From assembly GCF_040833995.1 (NCBI RefSeq), contig NZ_CP162137.1:2581001-2645000 (forward strand): a stretch of DNA of 64,000 bases, read 5' to 3'. Positions 36,132 to 45,008 of this stretch are shown here, in pieces; within the stretch, counting starts at the first letter, position 1, and the number at the start of each line of letters is the position of its first letter. The stretch is from Leptospira sp. WS58.C1. Lineage in GTDB: Bacteria; Spirochaetota; Leptospiria; Leptospirales; Leptospiraceae. The notes under the pieces are model-generated. The model did not search any database. It was given only the letters and a program-made list of their open reading frames with translations, and had not been told where the DNA came from. The position numbers and the translations under genes were made by a program.

Positions 36132-37292
36132 TTATTTCGGCATTTTAGGCAAAACCGGACTTGTTAAGGATTTTAAAAAAGACACCAGATCCGCTTTCTC
36201 TTGACCGGTCAGCCCCAACGGACGAATACCGCTGCTTAAAAACGGATTTGTTTCTCCGCCTCTATCATACAGATCAATGACCTGTTCTAAGCTCGCTAGA
36301 CTTCCGTCATGCATATAAGGAGAAGTTAATGCGATATTTCGTAGACCGGGAGTTTTAAACGCTCCCAGATCCTCATTAATTCCCGTAACGGCAAATCTAC
36401 CTAGCTCGGAAGATTCTAGATTCGTAAGTATTTCTTCGTCGGAAGTCGGACCGGTCTTGGATTCCGCTTTTTTTTGAAGGATCTCTTCCAGCTTAGGTTG
36501 GATCCTTTTAAAACCCACTCCCAGGTTATGGAATTTATCATCCGTAAAAATTGCGTTCGTTTCGCCTATCGTATGACAGTCTTGGCATCGTGCCTTTCCC
36601 ATATACAAAGCTAAACCCCGGATCGCGGACTCGGAAAGAGCCTTCTCTTCTTTTCCGAACCTATAACGATCGAATGGAGAATTTCCCGAAATGATCGTCC
36701 TTTCGAAAGAAGCGATTGCTAAGGCTACATGATCTATATGGATCGAATCCGAATCGACCCCAAATACTGTCTTGAACCTTGCAGAATAATCCGGATCCGC
36801 TTTTACGATCTTTATTAGATCATCATGACTGGATAAGCCGTGCTCTACGGGATTTAAAAGAGGATCTTTGGATTGTCCCTCCAGATCTTTCCTTCTTCCG
36901 TCCCAAAACTGTGTTTTGTAATAGGCAGCGTTCAATACGGTAGGAGCATTTCTCGTTCCGGTAAAATTTTTAATCCCCTTAGAGACCTTCAATTTGTCTA
37001 CAAACGCCTGTTCCGGATTATGACAGGTGGCGCAAGAGACTGTTCCATCCAAGCTAAATCGTTTGTCTGAGTATAATTTGGCGCCTAACGAAACTTTATC
37101 GGCGGATTGAGGATTATTTTTAGGGACAGGTAAATCCGGGAGTCCTAAAATCCCGCTCGGAACATAAGTCAGTTCGGTAAGATCTATCTCTTTTTTCTTC
37201 TGAGAATCACAACCTGTACAATAAAATATGAATATAATAAATATATATCCTAAAAATTTGGAACGGGTTTGTGAAAACATAAGAACTTTCAT
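36132..37292 (-). CDS. Di-haem cytochrome c peroxidase/MauG-family lipoprotein
   Basis: A 386-residue exported di-haem protein. The two haem sites are CATCHNPEQAF and CQDCHTIGE, with the peroxidase-type segments KLYSDKRFSLDGTVSCATCH, NAPTVLNAAYYKTQFWDGR and FKTPGLRNIALTSPYMHDGS. The signal ends in FYCTGC, a lipobox-like sequence. Family members reduce peroxide or oxidise protein side chains. It is the first of four tightly packed minus-strand genes. An alternative Met at residue 5 exists and no strong ribosome-binding site favours one start. Confidence 0.92.
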   Translation of the reverse strand: MKVLMFSQTRSKFLGYIFIIFIFYCTGCDSQKKKEIDLTELTYVPSGILGLPDLPVPKNNPQSADKVSLGAKLYSDKRFSLDGTVSCATCHNPEQAFVDKLKVSKGIKNFTGTRNAPTVLNAAYYKTQFWDGRRKDLEGQSKDPLLNPVEHGLSSHDDLIKIVKADPDYSARFKTVFGVDSDSIHIDHVALAIASFERTIISGNSPFDRYRFGKEEKALSESAIRGLALYMGKARCQDCHTIGETNAIFTDDKFHNLGVGFKRIQPKLEEILQKKAESKTGPTSDEEILTNLESSELGRFAVTGINEDLGAFKTPGLRNIALTSPYMHDGSLASLEQVIDLYDRGGETNPFLSSGIRPLGLTGQEKADLVSFLKSLTSPVLPKMPK

Positions 37293-37673
37293 TCGAAATG
37301 GCCGATAAAATTTTCGCTTAGAATAGTTCTAGAATTAAAATAGGTCAAGACCCTAAGGCAGAAAAAACGATGTTTCTAAGAATTTTTTATCTTCCAACTT
37401 GAGAGCAAATGTCAAAATACATTAGCAAGTTAAAACATTCGTTTTATTTAAAGTATGTTTTATAATAAAAGACTAAACATTCTTACAGTAGAATTCAAGT
37501 AAAGCGACGTATTCCAAGCCGTTCCAATATATTAATAAGGAACTAATTTATTTCTTATTTATTTCCCAGTTTGCCAGGTTTTATCTTTCTTAAAAATTTT
37601 CTGAAGGTCCGCCAAGAGGTGATTGTGGCGAACCGGAAATACACTTCTAATATCGAAGCCTAATGCAAGGCGC
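37293..37673. other. Intergenic region with a weak terminator-like hairpin
   Basis: This 381-bp stretch holds the promoter of the minus-strand peroxidase operon and the 3' end of the SDR gene transcript. Arms 37606-37614 (GGTCCGCCA) and 37626-37634 (TGGCGAACC) pair with one G-T-like mismatch and, read on the minus strand, are followed by TTCAGAAAATTTTTAAG, a plausible weak terminator for the SDR gene. The rest is A+T-rich and unremarkable. Confidence 0.5.
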
Positions 37674-38630
37674 TTAACCTTTCATCAAATCTAAACCTTG
37701 TGCCACACTGACTACAGGTTTGTATCCTAATTCTCGCTTGGCCTTGTCTATGCGGATGGTACATTCTTTTCCCATAATATCCACAGGAAACCTCATCATC
37801 GGAGGTTCTTTACGAATTCCTAAAATTCTCCAGATCCCCTCAACTATCATCGCTAAAAACCCTGCTATAAAAGAAGGTATGGAAGCCTTAGGAAGTGTAA
37901 TCCCTTGGGTTTGCATCATCTCGGTCAAAAAAGTTTTTACGGTTTTGACTTCGTCGTCTGTGATAAAATAGATTTGGCCCGGTATTCCCTTGGTTAACGC
38001 AAGTTCGGTTGCGTGCACCAAATTCGGGATGCAGGTCACGGAAGTTTTGGCTCTTCCCTGATCCAGCCACATAAACTTTCCTTCCGCCACCATCTTTTTC
38101 AAAACGGGGAGAACGGATGTATCTCCTGGTCCCCAAACAAGCCTAGGTCTTAAAACAATCGTTTCGAACCCGGGACGATTAGCAGAGACTACTCTTTTTT
38201 CCGCTTCCGCTTTAGTACGGCTATAATAGTAAGGAGTTTTTTTAGGATAAGGATAAGTCTCGTCTATCTGAATCATATCCTGCCCATAAAATAAAGCCGC
38301 TTCCGTTCCCATATGAATAAACCGTTTGACCCCTGCTTTTTGAGAAGCCTCTAACAATCGAGTAGTTCCTTCCACATTTCCTTTCCAAAAATCTTGGTAT
38401 GTTCCCCAAGGACCTACGAAAGCAGCACAATGGATTACGATATCGGTTCCTGCCAAATTTTGAGGAGTAATAGATTCCAAACTTCCGCCTACAATTTCAA
38501 ACCCCTGTTCAGACAAACTAGAGTCCGTCTTTGGAGATCTGGACAATACTTTTATCTTATGTTTTTCCTTTAGATGGCGGGCAATTGCGCCGCCTACGAA
38601 GCCGGACGCGCCAGTGATAAATAGATTCAT
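37674..38630 (-). CDS. NAD(P)-dependent epimerase/dehydratase (extended SDR)
   Basis: A 318-residue extended short-chain dehydrogenase/reductase. The Rossmann dinucleotide motif is MNLFITGASGFVGGAIA at the very N-terminus, the active-site Tyr-Lys is YYYSRTKAEAE, and RPRLVWGPGD is the common epimerase-type segment. The ATG at 38630 is chosen because GGAGAAG precedes it and the domain starts there; a 33-residue longer reading from 38729 adds non-conserved sequence. Relatives include 3-beta-hydroxysteroid dehydrogenase/isomerase-like enzymes; the substrate is unknown. Confidence 0.88.
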   Translation of the reverse strand: MNLFITGASGFVGGAIARHLKEKHKIKVLSRSPKTDSSLSEQGFEIVGGSLESITPQNLAGTDIVIHCAAFVGPWGTYQDFWKGNVEGTTRLLEASQKAGVKRFIHMGTEAALFYGQDMIQIDETYPYPKKTPYYYSRTKAEAEKRVVSANRPGFETIVLRPRLVWGPGDTSVLPVLKKMVAEGKFMWLDQGRAKTSVTCIPNLVHATELALTKGIPGQIYFITDDEVKTVKTFLTEMMQTQGITLPKASIPSFIAGFLAMIVEGIWRILGIRKEPPMMRFPVDIMGKECTIRIDKAKRELGYKPVVSVAQGLDLMKG

Positions 38631-39135
38631 ATCTTCTCCAAAATCCAATTCTCCAAGAAAAAGTTTGGGAAGTATACTAGAAAATCCGAAGATCGGTCTT
38701 GCTGAAATTAGGACGGAGTCTAACTGCAAGTATTGTTCCTTCTTCCTGTCCTTTGCATCGAATTAATGTTTCAGGTTGTACTTTCTTAGAATTTCTAGGA
38801 TCGCTATCTTGAAGGTTGATTCCGCAGAATATTGATTCCAGAGCATATTTTTACTTTGCAAGTAAACGAATAAATCTTCACCGACCTTTTATGATTTTGG
38901 GAAGAGCATATATCCATTGTTTTGGTTTTTACGTTTTTCAATCGTGAAAACTTTGATAAAAATTATAAATCGGATCTTTCCACAATACTTCAACCTAATC
39001 ATGAAATGATTTATATCAGGTAACTCGGCGTTAAATGGATCCACCTTACGGTTTTTCGTTTTTTTTTAAAAATAATCTTATACAATTTTCTATACAGGTT
39101 TCTAGCGAAGAATAAACTGGAGACCAGATATCGGA
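38631..39135. other. Divergent intergenic region, no gene
   Basis: About 505 bp between the SDR and DISM kinase genes, reading away from each other. It is A+T-rich with a long T-tract around 39057-39068. No array, palindrome or small gene was convincing. It should contain the two divergent promoters. Confidence 0.5.
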
Positions 39136-41112
39136 ATGAGGCCATCTATCTTTCATTTGCTATTCCTCTTGGCATTTATGGGATGCTCTCAAGAAGCCGA
39201 GATCTACTCTCCACAAGCAAAGGAAGGAATTTTAGATCTGAGAGATTGGGATAGAGATCGTTTCTCAACCGTTGCCTTAAACGGACATTGGGAATTTGCC
39301 GACGGGATCCTAACTCCGGAAACTTTCATAAAAGACGGATTTATCCCCGTTCCCGGCGCCTGGAACTCGTTTATAAAGAACGGCAAAAGACATGAGGGAG
39401 AAGGACTCGGGACTTATAAACTCACCGTCCTATTGGACAGACCGGTAAAAGACTTGGCTTTTCAAATAGGAGACGTCTCCACCGCATTTAAACTATTTCT
39501 GAACGGAAAATTATTGATCGAGAATGGAAGGATCGGAAGTTCCAGAACGGAAATGATCCCTTCGTATAAACATCCTATCGTTCTAATAGACGAAGGGTCC
39601 AAAGAATTAAAACTTACCTTACAAATATCAAATTTTTATCATATTACCGGTGGACTTCGTAAGCCCATTAAGTTAGGAAATACCTTAGCCGTATTCGAAG
39701 AGAAAAAAAGGCAGGTCGCTCTCGGCTGGGTGGTTTTTGGCGCCACATTCTTTATGGGATTATATCATTTGATCCTATTCCTGATGAGAAGAGTCGACAA
39801 ATCAGCGCTTTGGTTCGGATTATTCTGCATAGATCTGAGTATCAGAGGATTTTTTACCGGATCGGTATTCATATACGAGGTCACAACGGATTCTTTTTGG
39901 GTGTATATCCATAAACTGGATATCCTAACTTTTGTCTTGGCACTTCCCTTATTTTCCGTCTTTCTAAAAGCAGTCTTTCCTGACGAACAATTCCATCGCT
40001 ACTTCAACAATATATCCATAGGTGTCAGTTCCATATTCTTCGTCCTAGTCCTTGCACTTCCGTCCACGGAGTATATGGACTATATTCGAATATTCCAAGG
40101 TTTCGTGGGTGTAAGCATACTTTACTTTTTCGTAATGATCACCATTTGTATCGTGAGAAGAAGGGAAGGCTCAATCTTATTTACCGTTGGCTCATTAATC
40201 TTATTTTTAACAACATTAAACGATATTTTAAACCAAAGCCTGCTAATAAATGCGGAATATCTGGCAAGCTGGGGACTTCTCGCATTCCTATTCTCCCAAA
40301 CCATAATGCTTTCGGTTAGATTCTCGAACGCTTTTGTAAGACTGGAAGAACTCCAAAAATCGCTGGAACAAAAGGTCACGGAAAGAACCAAACAATTAGC
40401 GGAAGCGAAACACGTTGCAGAAGAAGCGAATTCACTCAAGGACACTTTTTTATCTTTAGTAACCCATGACTTAAGGTCCCCTATCACGACAGTCATCGGA
40501 ATATTACAATTGATCCGGAACGATTACAAACAATTGGATGACAAGTCCTTATTGGAATGGATCTCAAGAGCGGAGAATACTTCGTCCCAATCATTAGAAA
40601 TGATCTCGACACTTTTGGATCTAAATAGACTAAAATCAGGTTCTTTTCCTTTGGACAATAACCTAATTTATGTGTATCCGGAGGTAGAAGGAGTATTGGC
40701 AAAACTTCTTCCTCAAGCGGAAGCAAAAAAGATCCGGATCATTAACAAAATCCCGGATGACGTTAAGTTAAACGTAGATAGGACCTTATTTTCGGAAATA
40801 TTCATCAATCTAGTTTCCAATTCCATAAAGTTCTGCAAAGAAAATGATACGATCAGTATAGGATTTTCCAACGAGAAGAATGATCCGGAATTTTTCGTAG
40901 AAGATACGGGGATCGGAATACCGAAAGATATGATCCCGAATCTGTTCTCCACGGAGATCAAATCCACTCGTTTAGGAACCAAAAACGAATCCGGGACCGG
41001 CCTAGGTTTACCTTTGGTCTATAGTATTATAAAAGCGTATAACGGGAGAATTTCAGTCGAATCGGAAGAGAAAAAAGGATGCAAATTTACGTTCTGTATC
41101 CCAAGAGTTTAA
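39136..41112 (+). CDS. Lipoprotein-anchored 7TMR-DISM sensor histidine kinase
   Basis: A 658-residue sensor kinase. It begins with a lipoprotein-like signal (LLAFMGC, Cys about residue 17). A beta-rich extracytoplasmic DISMED2-type domain (about 20-180, with AFQIGDVSTAFKLFLNG) precedes seven TM segments (about 190-395), a coiled coil, and the kinase: phospho-acceptor His in SLVTHDLRSP (near 444), N-box NLVSNSIKFC, G1 VEDTGIGIP and G2 GTGLGLPLV. No receiver domain or adjacent response regulator is present, so it is an orphan. The carbohydrate-binding-like fold suggests a small ligand. It overlaps the convergent recQ gene by four bases. Confidence 0.9.
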   Translation: MRPSIFHLLFLLAFMGCSQEAEIYSPQAKEGILDLRDWDRDRFSTVALNGHWEFADGILTPETFIKDGFIPVPGAWNSFIKNGKRHEGEGLGTYKLTVLLDRPVKDLAFQIGDVSTAFKLFLNGKLLIENGRIGSSRTEMIPSYKHPIVLIDEGSKELKLTLQISNFYHITGGLRKPIKLGNTLAVFEEKKRQVALGWVVFGATFFMGLYHLILFLMRRVDKSALWFGLFCIDLSIRGFFTGSVFIYEVTTDSFWVYIHKLDILTFVLALPLFSVFLKAVFPDEQFHRYFNNISIGVSSIFFVLVLALPSTEYMDYIRIFQGFVGVSILYFFVMITICIVRRREGSILFTVGSLILFLTTLNDILNQSLLINAEYLASWGLLAFLFSQTIMLSVRFSNAFVRLEELQKSLEQKVTERTKQLAEAKHVAEEANSLKDTFLSLVTHDLRSPITTVIGILQLIRNDYKQLDDKSLLEWISRAENTSSQSLEMISTLLDLNRLKSGSFPLDNNLIYVYPEVEGVLAKLLPQAEAKKIRIINKIPDDVKLNVDRTLFSEIFINLVSNSIKFCKENDTISIGFSNEKNDPEFFVEDTGIGIPKDMIPNLFSTEIKSTRLGTKNESGTGLGLPLVYSIIKAYNGRISVESEEKKGCKFTFCIPRV

Positions 41113-42539
41113 GAACAAATATCACAATTTCCGCAAGAATGAAAAGTTGCACCGAAATATCCGTATAAAAATTCCCTTCTACATTTCTCCGATTTCAAAT
41201 ACATGAGCATTTGATACAGACGGTTTAAACTCGCTTTCTTTCGCTCCTCCAATATTTTCGGATCCGTCAAAACTTCCGGTAATTCTCCACGTAACACCAG
41301 CGATCCCCTTTCTAATTCTCCGGAAGTAACTCCATGTCTTTCGAAAAGACTAAGCACCGTTTGCAGACGATGATCCCCTCTGTTTTTATGTACCACCATT
41401 GATTGCAATTCTTCGTAACCCAGGGAGGATAATTTTTCTCCCACCGATCTTAAAACCTGATAAACTCGGCTGATAAAATTTTTGTCCGGGTTCTGCCATT
41501 CGATAAAATCCATAAGAACGGACAGATCATCCTGGTTATAAAACAGAAGACAATCCGATAAATTACCGTCCCTCCCCGCTCTTCCTATTTCCTGATAATA
41601 GGATTCCAAAGAAGAAGGTAACTCTGCGTGGATAATTGTCCGAATATTCGCCTTATCCACTCCCATTCCGAACGCATTCGTAGCTAAAAGTAACGTATCT
41701 TTCGAATGTAGAAAATCGTTTTGTATTTTTTTTCTTTTATCGGCAGGAAGCATGCCATGATATACTTTATAACGGATCTTTTCCATATCTAAAGCTTCCG
41801 AAAAACTTTCTATATTTTTGATCAGATTAAAATATACGATCGTATTTCCTTTTAGATTTTTTAGATAAGAGATGAGTCCCTTCGATTTGGAAGAAGAATC
41901 CACAAAAGTCCTTACTTCTAAATAAAGATTCGGTCTAGAGATCCCTTCATTATAAATTTCAATCTCGGATTCGGATAATCCGATCTGTCGGATCATATCC
42001 TTTTGTATATCCTTAGTCGCCGTGGCAGTCAACGCGATGATCGTAGGATATTTTAATATCTTTCTGAATTCGGAGATTTTTGTATAATCAGGTCTAAAAT
42101 CATGTCCCCATTGACTGATACAATGCGCTTCATCCACCACCAACAAAGAGACTTTTCTGGTTTTGAAAATTTCCAAAAATGAGGATTTGCGAAATCTTTC
42201 AGGAGAAACATAAAGAATTTTGTATTTTCCCTTCTTTATATTTTCATAACGAAGTGTACGTTCCTCCTTTGAAATTGATGAATTCACAAATTCCGCGTCT
42301 ATCCCCAAAGATTTTAATTTATCCACTTGGTCCTGCATGAGAGCGATCAATGGAGAAATTACTACAGTCAATTCTTCCAAGGCCAGAGCAGGCAATTGGT
42401 AACATAAGGATTTGCCCATCCCTGTCGGCATGATCACTAAACAGTTTTTGCCTTCTAAAACGTCTCTGATAATTTTTTCTTGAGAGGATCTGAATTCGGA
42501 GACACCGAACTTCTTTTTTAATTCTTGTAAATCGGGCAT
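41109..42539 (-). CDS. recQ: RecQ-family ATP-dependent DNA helicase
   Basis: A 3'-5' DNA helicase of superfamily 2 for recombination and repair. Motifs: FRSSQEKII (motif 0), MPTGMGKSLCYQLPA (Walker A), VVDEAHCISQWGHDFRPDY (DEAH), ALTATAT, and ATNAFGMGVDKANIR with QEIGRAGRDG. The C-terminus holds the RecQ zinc site (CRREFLYGYFG, then CGNCDIC) but lacks a winged-helix tail of full size and the HRDC domain, so it is a short-type RecQ. The ATG at 42539 is preferred over a TTG at 42581. Its 3' end overlaps the kinase gene. Confidence 0.93.
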   Translation of the reverse strand: MPDLQELKKKFGVSEFRSSQEKIIRDVLEGKNCLVIMPTGMGKSLCYQLPALALEELTVVISPLIALMQDQVDKLKSLGIDAEFVNSSISKEERTLRYENIKKGKYKILYVSPERFRKSSFLEIFKTRKVSLLVVDEAHCISQWGHDFRPDYTKISEFRKILKYPTIIALTATATKDIQKDMIRQIGLSESEIEIYNEGISRPNLYLEVRTFVDSSSKSKGLISYLKNLKGNTIVYFNLIKNIESFSEALDMEKIRYKVYHGMLPADKRKKIQNDFLHSKDTLLLATNAFGMGVDKANIRTIIHAELPSSLESYYQEIGRAGRDGNLSDCLLFYNQDDLSVLMDFIEWQNPDKNFISRVYQVLRSVGEKLSSLGYEELQSMVVHKNRGDHRLQTVLSLFERHGVTSGELERGSLVLRGELPEVLTDPKILEERKKASLNRLYQMLMYLKSEKCRREFLYGYFGATFHSCGNCDICS

Positions 42540-42693
42540 TCGGACTGGTTTCCTTTTTGGATCCAATCCACTTTTTGCCAATCCTGTTTTTTATTCTTTT
42601 CTAGAACAAAAAAGTTTCCGTCTTTAAATTTCTCTCGCGCTCCTTACAAAAATCCTAATCCTTTGCTAATAACTTTCAACCAAGAGAACGAAA

Positions 42694-43017
42694 ATGAATC
42701 TTTCCACATTTAGAATTCTGCTGATCCTATTAGGCTCCCTATTTACCGCGGGCTTTTTGTATTTAGTGCTTCCACCTTTATCGCAAAACTTCGATATTAT
42801 CGGCGCGTTTTTAGGAGGATTTGTGAATCCTTTCTCCAGCGCTTATGCACTGGATATCATTTTTACCTGGCTAGTATTAGCGGTCTGGATCGTATACGAA
42901 GCAAAAACAAAAGGGATCAAAAATGGATGGATCGCACTTTTACTAGGTGTGGTTCCCGGTGTGGCAGTGGGAGCGGCTTACTATATTTATCTCCGAGCAA
43001 AACAAGATCGAAATTGA
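42694..43017 (+). CDS. DUF2834-like small membrane protein
   Basis: A 107-residue protein with three hydrophobic segments: the N-terminal LILLGSLFTAGFLYLVLPPL, the central ALDIIFTWLVLAVWIVYEAK and the C-terminal IALLLGVVPGVAVGAAYYIYL. The order and the WIVYEAK...G motif resemble DUF2834, a family of unknown function. It has its own upstream region (111-154 bp, depending on recQ start) and is followed by a long structured leader, so it is probably a single gene. Confidence 0.72.
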   Translation: MNLSTFRILLILLGSLFTAGFLYLVLPPLSQNFDIIGAFLGGFVNPFSSAYALDIIFTWLVLAVWIVYEAKTKGIKNGWIALLLGVVPGVAVGAAYYIYLRAKQDRN

Positions 43018-43166
43018 TACGGTTCTCTCCATTTGTAAGAATTCCAACATTCGGTTTCCGATTTACGGGAACCGACCCTTTTCCACTAAATCACAAAACC
43101 TTTCTCTCTTCTAAAATTGGTGTGGGCCAATCCATTCCCGTTTAATATTTTGGATAATCTCATAGC

Positions 43167-43257
43167 CCGTTCAAAAACTTAGGTTATCGATCAGTATTCG
43201 ACCTCGGGCTTCAAGAGCCTGAACCTTTAGGATAGGCTCTTATAATTTATTGAACGG
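43167..43257 (+). promoter_or_regulatory. Structured leader upstream of the ABC-2 exporter
   Basis: An outer inverted repeat CCGTTCAA (43167-43174) / TTGAACGG (43250-43257) encloses a second perfect repeat, AAGAGCCT (43213-43220) / AGGCTCTT (43234-43241). The structure ends 14 bp before the ATG at 43272 and could act at DNA level or as an mRNA leader. It matches no known riboswitch that I recognise. Confidence 0.45.
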
Positions 43258-43271
43258 TTTGAAGGAATCGT

Positions 43272-44207
43272 ATGAAGTCCAACTCCCCCATTGTTTCGAT
43301 ACAAAATCTCTCCAAATCCTATTCGAATGGATTCCAAGCCTTAAAAAACATAAACTTGGATATTGAAAAAGGAGAGATCATCGCCCTTTTAGGTCCCAAC
43401 GGTGCCGGAAAAACCACTTTGATTTCCGTAATTTGCGGGATCGTTACTCCTAGTTCCGGTTCTGTTTCCGTAGGCGGTTACGATATTATCAAAAATTATA
43501 GGCAAACAAGATCCATGATCGGTCTTGTTCCCCAAGAACTCACCGTCCATGCATTTGAATCCGTTTTGACTACCGTAAATTTCAGCAGGGGACTATTTGG
43601 AAAATCGCCTAACAAAGAATATATCGAAGAACTCCTAACGTCTCTTTCTCTTTTGGAAAAGAGGGACCAGATGATTATGACCTTATCCGGAGGAATGAAG
43701 AGAAGGGTGCTTATCGCAAAGGCATTATCACATGAACCGACAGTCTTATTTTTAGATGAACCCACCGCAGGAGTGGATGTAGAACTCAGAAAGGACATGT
43801 GGAATGTAGTAAGAGCCTTAAGAGACAAAGGTGTCACTATAATTCTCACGACACACTATATCGAAGAGGCGGAAGAGATCGCTGACAGGGTCGGGATCAT
43901 GAATAAGGGAGAGTTAGTCCTGGTAGAAAAGAAAACAGAACTCATGCATAAACTCGGGAAAAAACAGATCTTATTGGATCTTGTTTCTCCTCTCCAAAGT
44001 TTACCGAACAACTTTAACGGTTACGAACTGGAATTAAAGAACGACGGAAAACAATTATTGTATACCTACGACGGCCAGGAAAAACAAACCGGGATCGCAA
44101 GTTTCTTGGAACAATTGAAAAAATCCGGAATTGAATTCAGGGATTTGAATACCACCCAAAGCAGTTTGGAAGAAATTTTCGTACAATTAGTGAAGGAATC
44201 CAAATGA
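43272..44207 (+). CDS. ABC-2 type exporter, ATP-binding subunit
   Basis: A 311-residue ATPase. Walker A is GPNGAGKTT, the signature is LSGGMKRR, Walker B is [12 protein letters not shown] and the switch His is in [12 protein letters not shown]. The C-terminal 80 residues form the extension seen in DrrA/NodI-type subunits. GAAGGAATC gives a usable ribosome-binding site. The permease gene overlaps by four bases (ATGA), so the two are translationally coupled. Substrates of this class are drugs, lipids or polysaccharides; none is indicated here. Confidence 0.95.
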   Translation: MKSNSPIVSIQNLSKSYSNGFQALKNINLDIEKGEIIALLGPNGAGKTTLISVICGIVTPSSGSVSVGGYDIIKNYRQTRSMIGLVPQELTVHAFESVLTTVNFSRGLFGKSPNKEYIEELLTSLSLLEKRDQMIMTLSGGMKRRVLIAKALSHEPTVLFLDEPTAGVDVELRKDMWNVVRALRDKGVTIILTTHYIEEAEEIADRVGIMNKGELVLVEKKTELMHKLGKKQILLDLVSPLQSLPNNFNGYELELKNDGKQLLYTYDGQEKQTGIASFLEQLKKSGIEFRDLNTTQSSLEEIFVQLVKESK

Positions 44208-44965
44208 ATTTGAATGCAATCAAAGCCATCTATTTTTTCGAAATGGCAAGGACAAGAAGGACGTTGATGCAAAGTATTGCGTCACCGGTTCTTTCTACTT
44301 CTTTGTATTTTATCGTTTTCGGTTCCGCAATCGGATCAAGGATACAAGAAGTAAACGGAGTACCCTACGGTTCTTTTATTGTTCCGGGACTCATTATGCT
44401 TTCATTATTGACGGAAAGTATTTCAAATGCGTCATTCGGTATCTATTTTCCTAAATTTACCGGGACCATTTACGAAATTCTCTCAGCGCCGGTTTCCAGT
44501 ATGGAAGCTGTCATAGGTTTTGTAGGTGCTGCCGCCACTAAGTCTCTGATATTAGGGTCCATCATGCTTGCGACCGCTTCTTTATTTGTGGAAATCAAGA
44601 TCGCTCATCCGTTTCTGATGGTGTTCTTCCTGATACTGACTTGCGTTTCATTCAGTTTATTCGGTTTTATCATAGGGATATGGGCGGATAATTTCGAAAA
44701 ACTACAAGTGATCCCGATGCTTGTCATCACACCTTTGGTATTTTTGGGAGGAAGTTTCTATTCCGCAAATATGCTTCCTCCTTTTTGGCAAACGGTTACT
44801 CTATTCAATCCTATCCTATATTTAGTCAGCGGATTCAGATGGAGCTTTTACGAAATCGGCGATGTTAGCCTGGAAATCAGCTTAACAATGATATTATTCT
44901 TCCTGATTTCTTGTCTTTGCGTTATCGCTTGGATGTTCAAAACCGGATATCATATTAAGAAATAA
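44204..44965 (+). CDS. ABC-2 type exporter, permease subunit
   Basis: A 253-residue membrane protein with six hydrophobic segments. The conserved ABC-2 elements are [16 protein letters not shown], the [15 protein letters not shown] loop that contacts the ATPase, and [23 protein letters not shown] near the end. It pairs with the upstream ATPase, most likely as a homodimer of permeases with two ATPases. It converges on the SpoIIE phosphatase gene, with only 24 bp between. Confidence 0.93.
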   Translation: MNLNAIKAIYFFEMARTRRTLMQSIASPVLSTSLYFIVFGSAIGSRIQEVNGVPYGSFIVPGLIMLSLLTESISNASFGIYFPKFTGTIYEILSAPVSSMEAVIGFVGAAATKSLILGSIMLATASLFVEIKIAHPFLMVFFLILTCVSFSLFGFIIGIWADNFEKLQVIPMLVITPLVFLGGSFYSANMLPPFWQTVTLFNPILYLVSGFRWSFYEIGDVSLEISLTMILFFLISCLCVIAWMFKTGYHIKK

Positions 44966-44976
44966 TAAATTTATTT

Positions 44977-45008
44977 GCCGAAGGTCCTCTTATTTAGATT
45001 CCTTCGGC
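44977..45008 (-). terminator. Hairpin overlapping the 3' end of the phosphatase gene
   Basis: Perfect eight-base arms GCCGAAGG (44977-44984) and CCTTCGGC (45001-45008). The distal arm lies inside the last codons of the minus-strand phosphatase gene and includes its stop in the loop; AAATAAATTT follows on that strand. It likely serves both convergent transcripts. Confidence 0.55.
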
